From JAAXXJ01 sp964412455 (GTDB taxonomy: Bacteria > Nitrospirota > UBA9217): a stretch of DNA of 48,461 nt. The notes under the pieces are model-generated. The model was not told where the DNA came from. It did not search any database and saw only the letters and a list, made by a program, of their open reading frames with translations. Every line of letters begins with the position of its first letter. Within the stretch, counting starts at the first letter, position 1. The DNA lies in the NCBI GenBank assembly GCA_964412455.1, contig CAYPOT010000027.1:1-48461 (forward strand), in the 5' to 3' direction. Shown here in pieces: positions 15,410-22,799 of the stretch. Both the position numbers and the translations under genes were made by a program.

Positions 15410-17662
15410 CTATATTACTTCGAGGTTCGCGTATTTCACCGCCAGGGTCTTCACGCCATGTCCGGGGAAGCTGACGATGATCTTCAGGTCGTCCGCGGCC
15501 CCCTCGGACCGTTGGACCGTTCCGATGCCGAACTTCGCGTGTTTGACCACGGCGCCATTGTAGTAAGGGGTCGTGCCGGACGCTTTTGCCGTTTTCGCGG
15601 CAGCCGATGTCTTTTCCGCCCTGTGGTTGCCGGTCCGGGGTGAGGCAACGATAGTATTCGGTGCGGCCGCGTCCTCCCAGTCAACATAGCGCCTGCCGGT
15701 GTTCGCGGTAATTGCCGCCATGCCTTCCCGATCGACCAGTTCCGCCGGTATCTCCTCGACGAACCGGGAAACAAGGTTCGCCTGGGGATATCCGTAGAGC
15801 CGGCGCTCCGACGCATGGGTCAGGATAAGCCGTTCCTTGGCCCGCGTCATGCCGACGTAACAAAGCCTTCGCTCCTCTTCCAATTCCTCTTCGCTCTCCG
15901 CGGATCGGGAATGGGGGAACAGACCTTCCTCCATGCCCGCAATGAACACCACCGGAAACTCCAGCCCCTTGGCGTTATGCAGGGTCATGAGCGTCACGCT
16001 GTCTGTTTTCGTGCCGCCCTTTCCATCGCCCGCCGACTGCTGCTCCATGTCGGTAATGAGCGCCACCTGGTCGAGGAACGCATCCAGTCCGGCCTCCCGG
16101 TTCTGTTCCTGAAAGTCCTCGGTAGCCGTGAGAAACTCGGTCAGGTTCTCTATCCTGATCCGCGCCTCGATGGTCCGTTCTTCTTCCAGCGCTTTGATGT
16201 ATCCTGAATCGTCGATCACGCGGCGCGCAAGATCGGTCAAGGTCAGGTCGCCCATGTCCGTCCGCAGCCGTTCCATGAACGACATAAATTCCCTGAGCTT
16301 CCCCGACGCTGCCTTCGCGATCTCCGCCGCGGCAGGGTCCTTCGCTGCTTCATAGAGCGACACACCCTTCTGCTGTGCCGCCCTTTCCAGCTTATCGATG
16401 GTCGTATCGCCGATACCGCGGGCCGGTACATTGATGATGCGGCGAATGCTTACGGAATCCGCGGGGTTGTGCAGGACCCGGAGATAGGCAATGATGTCCT
16501 TGATCTCTTTCCGGTCGTAGAACCTGAGCCCGCCGAAGATCCGGTAAGGGATGCCGCGGTTCCTGAGGGCGTCTTCCAACGCCCGGGACTGGGCATTGGT
16601 GCGATAGAGGATGGCGATCTCTCTGAGCGCCCTGCCGTCGTCGGTGAATTTCTCGATGTTCCTGCAGATATACCGCGCTTCATCCTTCTCGTCGACCGCC
16701 GTATAACAAATGACCTGCTCGCCGCCCCGGCGGCTCGTCCAGAGCGTCTTGTCCTTTCTGCCCAGGTTCCGCTTCACCACTGCGCTGGCGGCGCCGAGGA
16801 TGTTCTCGGTTGACCGGTAATTCTGCTCCAGTTTGATGATCGTCGTGTCCGCGTAGTCCTTTTCGAAGTTCAGGATGTTCGTAATGTCCGCGCCGCGAAA
16901 CTTGTAGATGCTCTGGTCGTCATCCCCCACCACGCACAGGCTCCGGTGCTTCGCCGTGAGCAGCCGCACGAGCCGGTACTGCGCCCGGTTCGTGTCCTGG
17001 TACTCATCGATGAGGATGTGCTGGAACAGCTGCTGATAATGGTCAAGCACGTCGGGGTTCTGTTCCAGAAGCCTGACCGAGAGCATCAGCAGGTCATCGA
17101 AATCGAGACCGCCCGATTCCTTCAACCGCTCCGTATACAGTTCGTAGGTCCGTGAGACGGCATCGTCGAACCCGAACCCCGCGCTGGTGCGGGCAAACTG
17201 CTCCGGGTCCGTCAGGTTGTTCTTCAGGGCGCTGATGCGGCCGATGACCGCCCGCGGTTGATAGTGTTTGTCATCGATCCGCAGGTCCTGCATGCAGGTC
17301 TTGATGAGCGAGGACCGGTCCGTCTCGTCGTAGATCACGAACTGGCGCTTGTACCCGATCCGTTCGACATGCTGCCGAAGGATCCTGACACAGGCCGCGT
17401 GAAAGGTGCTGATCCAGAGCCCGCGCAGCGGAATGCTCAGCAGCCGTTCCAGCCGCTCCCGCATCTCGGTCGCCGCCTTGTTCGTGAACGTGACCGCCAG
17501 GATGTTCCCCGGCCGGACATCCCGCTCGCGGATCAGGTGGGCGATGCGGTACGTGATGACCCGGGTCTTTCCGCTGCCAGCCCCGGCAAGTATCAGGAGC
17601 GGTCCATCGCCATGGAGCACCGCCTCACGCTGAGGGGGATTGAGATCTTCTAAATAATTCAT
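15410..17662 (-). CDS. pcrA: UvrD/PcrA-type superfamily 1 DNA helicase
   Basis: 750 residues from the ATG at 17662 (M-N-Y-L-E-D-L-N-P-P-Q-R-E-A-V); the frame extends to 17719, but those codons come from the repeat. Walker A is A-G-A-G-S-G-K-T (26-33), with D-E-Y-Q-D-T-N, G-D-D-D-Q-S-I-Y-K-F-R-G-A, the 2B insertion and V-T-L-M-T-L-H-N-A-K-G-L-E-F further on. The C-terminal K-H-A-K-F-G-I-G-T-V module is the tail seen in PcrA/UvrD that contacts RNA polymerase. Role: 3'-5' helicase in nucleotide excision and mismatch repair. Confidence 0.96.
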   Translation of the reverse strand: MNYLEDLNPPQREAVLHGDGPLLILAGAGSGKTRVITYRIAHLIRERDVRPGNILAVTFTNKAATEMRERLERLLSIPLRGLWISTFHAACVRILRQHVERIGYKRQFVIYDETDRSSLIKTCMQDLRIDDKHYQPRAVIGRISALKNNLTDPEQFARTSAGFGFDDAVSRTYELYTERLKESGGLDFDDLLMLSVRLLEQNPDVLDHYQQLFQHILIDEYQDTNRAQYRLVRLLTAKHRSLCVVGDDDQSIYKFRGADITNILNFEKDYADTTIIKLEQNYRSTENILGAASAVVKRNLGRKDKTLWTSRRGGEQVICYTAVDEKDEARYICRNIEKFTDDGRALREIAILYRTNAQSRALEDALRNRGIPYRIFGGLRFYDRKEIKDIIAYLRVLHNPADSVSIRRIINVPARGIGDTTIDKLERAAQQKGVSLYEAAKDPAAAEIAKAASGKLREFMSFMERLRTDMGDLTLTDLARRVIDDSGYIKALEEERTIEARIRIENLTEFLTATEDFQEQNREAGLDAFLDQVALITDMEQQSAGDGKGGTKTDSVTLMTLHNAKGLEFPVVFIAGMEEGLFPHSRSAESEEELEEERRLCYVGMTRAKERLILTHASERRLYGYPQANLVSRFVEEIPAELVDREGMAAITANTGRRYVDWEDAAAPNTIVASPRTGNHRAEKTSAAAKTAKASGTTPYYNGAVVKHAKFGIGTVQRSEGAADDLKIIVSFPGHGVKTLAVKYANLEVI

Positions 17663-17669
17663 ATTCTCC

Positions 17670-17755
17670 AGTGCTGAGTTCGGAGTGTGGAGTGAAAAAC
17701 AAAGGCAAAAGCACGTCAACTACTCCGCACTCGCCACTCCGCATTCCGCACTTAC
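17670..17755. repeat. GTGCGGAGT-word inverted repeat between glmS and pcrA
   Basis: The arm at 17721-17755 (words ACTCCGCACTC on the plus strand) starts at the glmS stop. The opposing arm at 17670-17694 (GTTCGGAGTGTGGAGTG) lies just upstream of the pcrA ATG. The loop of about 26 nt is T-rich on the minus strand. Confidence 0.75.
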
Positions 17756-19585
17756 TTACTCCACTGTCACGCTCTTGGCCAGGTTCCGGGGCTGGTCCAC
17801 ATCAGCCCCACGGAGCACGGCGATATGATAGGCAAGGAGCTGGAGCGGGATCGACATGATGATCGGCAGGAGAAGCGGGTTGGTCGCAGGCACGGAGATC
17901 ACGTGATCAACCAACTTCACGAGCTCCGGGTCTCCGTCATTGGCAAGAGCGATGACGATGCCGCCCCGTGCCTTCACTTCCTGGATGTTGGCCATGATCT
18001 TCTCGTACACGCTGTTCCTTCCGGCCAGGACGACCACCGGCATATTCTCATCGATAAGGGCGATCGGTCCGTGTTTCATCTCGCCCGCGGGGTATCCCTC
18101 TGCATGGATATAGGATATTTCCTTCAGTTTGAGAGCGCCCTCGAGGGCCACGGGGTAGTTCGGCCCCCTGCCGAGGTACAGAAAGTCATTTGCTTTAAAA
18201 TACCGCCTGGCGATCTGCTCGATGACATCGTTCTGTTCGAGGCATTGCTCCACCAGCGTGGGAAGGTGGACAAGGTCGGCCAACCGCTTGCGGACCTCGT
18301 CCGGGGAGAGCGTGCCGCGCATGCTGCCGAAGAGGAGGCCGAACAGGTAGAGCGCCGTGAGCTGCGCGGTAAAGGCCTTGGTCGATGCAACGCCGATCTC
18401 CGGCCCCGCATGGGTATAGACCACGCCGTCTGCTTCGCGGCTGGCCGTGGAGCCAACGACATTGCAGATGGTCACCACCGTTGCCCCGCGAGCCTTTGCC
18501 TCGCGCATCGCTGCCAGCGTATCGGCGGTCTCGCCCGATTGCGTGATGGCGATCAGGAGCATTTCGCCGTTCACCAGCGGTTTCCGGTACCGGAACTCGG
18601 AAGCGATGTCCACTTCCGTGGGAATGGCGGCCATTTCCTCGATCATGTACTTTCCGACAAGACCGGCGTGCCACGAGGTCCCGCAGGCCACGATGAATAT
18701 CTTTTTGAATTTATTGAACCGCTCCGGCGCAATGCCGATCTCCTCGAGATGAATGACGCCGGTATCCTGGGATATCCTCCCCCGGATGGTGTCCATGATT
18801 GCCCGCGGCTGTTCGTGGATCTCCTTCAGCATGAAGTGGCGATAACCGCCCTTCTCGGCCATAACCGGGTTCCAGAGGACGCGGGTGACCTCTCGCGAGA
18901 CCTCGTTGCCCCGGAGATCGGTGACGCGGACCCCTTCAGCGGACAGCACCGCCATCTCGTCGTCATTCAGAAAGAGCACGTCGCGGGTCCGATGCAGGAT
19001 CGCCGGGATATCCGACGCCACGAAGAACTCGCCCTGACCCAGCCCGATCACGAGGGGACTGCCCTTACGCGCGCAGACCATGACATCCGGCGTGCGTTCA
19101 TCGACCACGGCGATGGCATAGGCGCCTACGAGATGCCGCGCCGCTTCGCGCACCGCCTCCTCAAGTCCCGTTCCCTTCGCCGCGATACTATCGATCAGAT
19201 GGGCAATGACCTCTGTATCGGTCTCGGAAAGGAACGTGCGGCCCTGGGCCAGGAGCTCCTTTTTGAGGACCCCATAGTTCTCAATGATGCCGTTATGGAC
19301 AACCACCACGCTGCCGGCGCGGTGGGGATGGGCGTTCTCCTCGGACGGCCTGCCGTGCGTTGCCCAGCGCACATGGCCGATCCCCATCGTCCCGGTCAGC
19401 GCCTCGCGCTGGAGGACCGATTCGAGGTTCTGAAGCTTGCCCACCGCCCTGCGGAGCACCAGGGTCCCGTTCTGGAGAACGGCGATCCCCGAGGAATCGT
19501 ACCCGCGGTATTCGAGCTTTTTCAGCCCCTCGATGAGGATGGGGACGGCAGGTTCATTGCCGATATATCCGATGATGCCGCACAT
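17756..19585 (-). CDS. glmS: Glutamine-fructose-6-phosphate aminotransferase
   Basis: 609 residues, full length. It begins M-C-G-I-I-G-Y-I-G with the N-terminal nucleophile Cys2 of the glutaminase domain (1-240), then two SIS sugar-isomerase domains and the C-terminal P-R-N-L-A-K-S-V-T-V-E. It makes glucosamine-6-phosphate, the first step to UDP-GlcNAc for peptidoglycan and LPS. It lies just downstream of glmU, the last enzyme of the same route, after 108 nt of repeat. Confidence 0.98.
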   Translation of the reverse strand: MCGIIGYIGNEPAVPILIEGLKKLEYRGYDSSGIAVLQNGTLVLRRAVGKLQNLESVLQREALTGTMGIGHVRWATHGRPSEENAHPHRAGSVVVVHNGIIENYGVLKKELLAQGRTFLSETDTEVIAHLIDSIAAKGTGLEEAVREAARHLVGAYAIAVVDERTPDVMVCARKGSPLVIGLGQGEFFVASDIPAILHRTRDVLFLNDDEMAVLSAEGVRVTDLRGNEVSREVTRVLWNPVMAEKGGYRHFMLKEIHEQPRAIMDTIRGRISQDTGVIHLEEIGIAPERFNKFKKIFIVACGTSWHAGLVGKYMIEEMAAIPTEVDIASEFRYRKPLVNGEMLLIAITQSGETADTLAAMREAKARGATVVTICNVVGSTASREADGVVYTHAGPEIGVASTKAFTAQLTALYLFGLLFGSMRGTLSPDEVRKRLADLVHLPTLVEQCLEQNDVIEQIARRYFKANDFLYLGRGPNYPVALEGALKLKEISYIHAEGYPAGEMKHGPIALIDENMPVVVLAGRNSVYEKIMANIQEVKARGGIVIALANDGDPELVKLVDHVISVPATNPLLLPIIMSIPLQLLAYHIAVLRGADVDQPRNLAKSVTVE

Positions 19586-19600
19586 AAGACTAGGACCTCA

Positions 19601-19696
19601 TTGTAAATTTCAAATTGCAAAGTGTAAATTGTAAAGTGCAGGTGTAGGAACAATGCATTTTCATATTTGAAATTTGCAATCTGCAATTTGCAATTA
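19601..19696. repeat. AAATTGCAAATTGCA-word inverted repeat between glmU and glmS
   Basis: The left arm (19601-19640, TAAATTTCAAATTGCAAAG words) and the right arm (19661-19696, GAAATTTGCAATCTGCAATT words) are inverse. The right arm includes the glmU stop codon (19694-19696). Confidence 0.75.
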
Positions 19697-21082
19697 CGTG
19701 GTCTTCTTCTGCTTCATCCTCTTTCTCCGGCCCGAGACGCCTTCGCGAATATCCAGGGGCACCCTGCTGATCGCCAGGGCCTCGGGCGGCACATCGCGGG
19801 TGACCGTGGCGCCGGCTGCAACAAGGGCGTCCTTCCCGATGCGGACCGGTGCGACGAGTTGGGCATCGCTTCCCACGAACACGCCGTCCTCGATAATGGT
19901 CTGATGTTTCTGGAATCCGTCATAATTGCAGGTGATGACGCCGGCGCCGATGTTCACATCCTTACCCACGGTGGCGTCGCCAATGTACGCCAGGTGGTTC
20001 GCCTTGCTCCCCTCGCCGATGACCGACTTCTTCACCTCGACGAAGTTGCCGATTCGGGAACCGGGGCCAAGCACCGTACCGGGCCGGAGATGGGCAAAGG
20101 GACCGACCGACGCCTTGTCGGCGATCCGGCTGTCTTCGATGACACAGCAGTCCTTGATCGTCACCCCGCTTCCGCAGACGCTGTCAACCATGCGTGACCC
20201 GGGATACACCGTACACCCCTCTCCCAGCGTCGTCTTCCCTTCCAGCCGGACATTGGGGTAGAGGATGGTGTCCCTGCCGATCACCGCTTCATCGCTGATA
20301 AAGACCGTTGCAGGGTCGATCAACGTAACGCCTTCCATCATCCACCGGACGTTCTTCCTGCTCTGTAGGATCATTTCTGCCTGGCTCAGATCAAAGCGTG
20401 AGTTAATCCCCATGGCCTCATCGGGGTCCTGGCAGAGGACCGCCGCGACCCTGCGTTTCCCTTTCCGCGCGAGGGCTATCGTATCGGGAAGATAATATTC
20501 TCCCTGGGCGTTCTTGTTCTTGATCCCTCCCAGGGCCGACAGGAGGAACTTCTTTTCGAAGCAGTATATCCCGGCATTCACTTCCCTTATCTTTTTCTGC
20601 GCAGTCGTCGCGTCCTTCTCTTCCACAATGCGCAGCACGCCGGACCTGCCCCGTATAATGCGGCCATAGCCCGTCGGGTCGGCCGGCATCGCAGTCATCA
20701 CCGTGACCGCGGCCCCTGACCCGGAGTGCGCGTCAGCCAGAGACATCAAGGTCTCCGGCGCCAGGAGCGGCGTGTCCGCGCACAGGACCATGACCGGCCC
20801 CTGCGCGGACGCTATGACGCCGACCGCCTGCCGGACGGCATGACCGGTTCCCCGCTGCTCGGCCTGATGCACGACCTCGATATCGTATCCTTCGACGACG
20901 CTTCGTACACGGTCGGCCTGATGGCCGAGGACCAGGATGGTCTTTTCCGGCCCGAGCGGTGCGACCGCGTCAAGCACGTGCCGGATGAGCGGCTTGCCCG
21001 CCAGCAGATGCAGCACCTTGGGCGCGGCTGACCGCATGCGCGTCCCCATGCCTGCCGCAAGGACAATGATGGTGAGCCTCAT
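19694..21082 (-). CDS. glmU: Bifunctional GlcN-1-P acetyltransferase / UDP-GlcNAc pyrophosphorylase
   Basis: 462 residues. The N-terminal nucleotidyltransferase has L-A-A-G-M-G-T-R-M and a following P-K-V-L-H. The C-terminal half is a left-handed beta-helix of hexapeptide repeats with the acetyltransferase region N-Y-D-G-F-Q-K-H-Q-T. It makes UDP-GlcNAc from glucosamine-1-phosphate, acetyl-CoA and UTP. The ATG overlaps the stop of the DUF502 gene by 4 nt (ATGA). A short basic tail (R-R-K-R-M-K-Q-K-K) is not part of the core fold. Confidence 0.97.
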   Translation of the reverse strand: MRLTIIVLAAGMGTRMRSAAPKVLHLLAGKPLIRHVLDAVAPLGPEKTILVLGHQADRVRSVVEGYDIEVVHQAEQRGTGHAVRQAVGVIASAQGPVMVLCADTPLLAPETLMSLADAHSGSGAAVTVMTAMPADPTGYGRIIRGRSGVLRIVEEKDATTAQKKIREVNAGIYCFEKKFLLSALGGIKNKNAQGEYYLPDTIALARKGKRRVAAVLCQDPDEAMGINSRFDLSQAEMILQSRKNVRWMMEGVTLIDPATVFISDEAVIGRDTILYPNVRLEGKTTLGEGCTVYPGSRMVDSVCGSGVTIKDCCVIEDSRIADKASVGPFAHLRPGTVLGPGSRIGNFVEVKKSVIGEGSKANHLAYIGDATVGKDVNIGAGVITCNYDGFQKHQTIIEDGVFVGSDAQLVAPVRIGKDALVAAGATVTRDVPPEALAISRVPLDIREGVSGRRKRMKQKKTT

Positions 21083-21714
21083 GTGCCGGACTCCTTGTCT
21101 CCTGCACGCATCAATTTCAGGGCCTCCCGCTCGCTCAAGCTGACGAGCCCGAGGGAGATGATGAACTTCATCCCCTGTTCCACCGACATGTCAAGTTGGC
21201 GTACTTCCGACTCGGGAAGGATGAGAAGAAACCCCGCAGTGGGATTGGGAGTGGTAGGTACAAAGACGGTCTGGTAATCCCCGGGGAGTCCCACGGACCC
21301 GCCGGCGACATCTCCGGTCACGAATCCGATGCTATAGCATCCTTCGCGCGGATACTCAACGAGCGCCACTCCGCGGAAACTATGTTTCACCGAGAACGTC
21401 TGCATGACCTGTTTGACCGTGGAATAAACACCGCGGACAAGAGGGACCTTATGAATAAGTTCATCCCAGAAGCGGACGATCCTGTTCCCAAAGTAATTTG
21501 TAGAGATGATCCCGATAGCGAGGACGAACAGGATCAGAGTGATGATGCCGAGACCGGGGAATTGAAGGCCTATAACATACCCCGGGAGGTCTCCCAGGAT
21601 ATTATCGATCCACCCAAGAAGTCCCGTCAGGACAAAGACCGTGACCCCCACCGGGACCACCACGAGAAGACCGGTGAGGAAGTTCTTCTTAAAATAATTC
21701 TTCAGTTTTTTCAC
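21079..21714 (-). CDS. DUF502 family membrane protein
   Basis: 211 residues starting at GTG (21714; M-K-K-L-K-N-Y-F-K-K-N-F). A basic N-terminus precedes two membrane helices (about 12-34 and 50-73), then a conserved soluble part with K-V-P-L-V-R-G-V-Y-S-T-V-K-Q, V-E-Y-P-R-E-G-C-Y-S-I-G-F-V-T and V-F-V-P-T-T-P-N-P-T-A-G. These are hallmarks of DUF502 proteins, whose bacterial role is unknown to me. Coupled to glmU by ATGA overlap. The region between it and the upstream pilin gene (21715-21794) has no terminator I can defend. Confidence 0.9.
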   Translation of the reverse strand: MKKLKNYFKKNFLTGLLVVVPVGVTVFVLTGLLGWIDNILGDLPGYVIGLQFPGLGIITLILFVLAIGIISTNYFGNRIVRFWDELIHKVPLVRGVYSTVKQVMQTFSVKHSFRGVALVEYPREGCYSIGFVTGDVAGGSVGLPGDYQTVFVPTTPNPTAGFLLILPESEVRQLDMSVEQGMKFIISLGLVSLSEREALKLMRAGDKESGT

Positions 21715-21794
21715 GTCGTTATATTACTGATTTTAACAGGGGCTTGCAAGCTTTTTTTCGGCGGAAATCCTTGTAAATACGCGGAAGTAACGGT

Positions 21795-22220
21795 TTACCA
21801 GGTGTTATATGCCGTGCCATCGGTCCCGACGAGGGGGCTTGCGCTGTGGACGTCGAAGACCCCCCCCTCTTCACTCTCAAGGGCGATCGTGATCCAATCG
21901 GCGGCTCCGGTAAAGGGGTCCTTCGGTATGCCGCGAAGGTAGCTCTTCGCCTTTTCCGACTCGTTGATGAGGTCAGTGAGCTGGCCGGGGTATTTCCCGT
22001 TATCAACGTAATACTGGTCCAGGGCATCGCGGATCTGGTACAGGTTTTCCCGAAGCACGGCTTCCCTGGCCCGGACAATGGACTGTTTCAGGCTCGGCTG
22101 AGCAATGGTGATGAGGATGCCCATGATCGCCATTACAATCATGAGTTCCAGGAGCGTGAACCCCCGGTTGGACAGACCAGGGATATTCCGAGCGCTATTA
22201 TGTTTTACCGGTTCTTTCAT
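21795..22220 (-). CDS. Type II secretion/type IV pilus pseudopilin (GspG-like)
   Basis: 141 residues. A 20-residue leader ends N-R-G, then F-T-L-L-E-L-M-I-V-M-A-I: the prepilin peptidase site is after G20 with the conserved glutamate at mature position 5 (E25). A hydrophobic N-helix and a short C-terminal domain ending D-G-T-A-Y-N-T-W resemble GspG, the major pseudopilin. It is the last of the pilus-like genes and follows another pseudopilin gene. Confidence 0.92.
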   Translation of the reverse strand: MKEPVKHNSARNIPGLSNRGFTLLELMIVMAIMGILITIAQPSLKQSIVRAREAVLRENLYQIRDALDQYYVDNGKYPGQLTDLINESEKAKSYLRGIPKDPFTGAADWITIALESEEGGVFDVHSASPLVGTDGTAYNTW

Positions 22221-22235
22221 CGGCTGTTTTTTTTC

Positions 22236-22285
22236 TGTTGTCTACTGTCTGTCGTCTGTTGTCTCTACTCTGTCCTCTGCTCAAA
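22236..22285 (-). repeat. GACAGACAGTAGAC-word repeat between the pseudopilin genes
   Basis: Between the two pseudopilin genes the minus strand carries CAGAGGACAGAGTAGAGACAAC-type words (ACAGA/CAGACGAC), beginning about 3 nt after the stop codon at 22286. No clear opposing arm. Confidence 0.55.
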
Positions 22286-22798
22286 CTACCATGAGCTGTA
22301 TTTCGTCCCGTCAAGGGATTCGCCTTCGTTTTTTGAATACATATCGTATACGTTCTCGCCGCCCCATTGCGACGAATCAGGAGGGTCGCTATAGGACCGG
22401 AGCCCCCAGTTGTTCAGATTGTCCGATGCTTCAAGGGGGGTAAAGGGGTCCCGTGGTATCCGCCGGAGATATTTCTTGGTCTTGTCAACGGCTCCCGCAA
22501 GATTTAACGGCTCGGTCAGGAGTTCCAGGGACTCCGGGTAGCCGTCCTTGCTGCAGTAGTCACTCGACAGTTTCTTTGTGACGCAGTCCTTATTGAACGC
22601 GTCGATCGCGGAGCGGAGGACACGAAGACCGCTCCTGAGCTCTGTTTCCTTCATGCGTACCATCGTCATGCGCGACAGCGGCATGACCGCGGTCGCCAGG
22701 ATGCTGATGATCGCGATGACCACCAGAAGCTCGATGAGCGTGAGGCCACGATACTCCAGCCGATTCCGCACTCCGCACTCGGCACTCCGCACTTCCAT
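22286..22798 (-). CDS. Pseudopilin (GspG-like) with a repeat-encoded leader
   Basis: 170 residues. The leader is 18 residues ending E-Y-R-G, followed by L-T-L-I-E-L-L-V-V-I-A-I with glutamate at mature position 5 (E23). The C-terminal part resembles GspG, including R-R-I-P-R-D-P-F and the S-S-W end. The first 11 or so codons (M-E-V-R-S-A-E-C-G-V-R) are made of the GTGCGGAGT-word repeat that elsewhere is intergenic, so the repeat has been captured as the prepilin leader. The ATG lies 1 nt after the secretin stop. An internal start could shorten the leader, but the repeat would still be in the 5' region. Confidence 0.88.
   Translation of the reverse strand: MEVRSAECGVRNRLEYRGLTLIELLVVIAIISILATAVMPLSRMTMVRMKETELRSGLRVLRSAIDAFNKDCVTKKLSSDYCSKDGYPESLELLTEPLNLAGAVDKTKKYLRRIPRDPFTPLEASDNLNNWGLRSYSDPPDSSQWGGENVYDMYSKNEGESLDGTKYSSW
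22763..22798 (-). repeat. GTGCGGAGT-word repeat at the secretin-pseudopilin junction
   Basis: Three to four copies of AGTGCGGAGTGCC-type words follow the secretin TAG (22800-22802) after about 5 nt and are read as codons 2-11 of the next gene. Confidence 0.75.
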
Positions 22799-22799
22799 T

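Noticed and set aside
17663..17719. Longer start for the helicase
   Set aside because: The extra codons consist of the GTGCGGAGT-family repeat arm and do not resemble UvrD N-termini, which start close to L-N-P-x-Q.
17825..19606. Plus-strand frame of 593 codons
   Set aside because: It lies antisense to glmS, and its composition (rich in R, H, D, G) is that of a codon-bias shadow in GC-rich DNA. Same reasoning for the long plus-strand frames at 2861-4117, 11471-12880, 33224-35053, 44102-45661 and 45490-47352.
21735..21765. GCTTGCAAGC palindrome with T run as a terminator after the pseudopilin gene
   Set aside because: The palindrome has no room for a loop and the T run is on the plus strand, where no gene ends.
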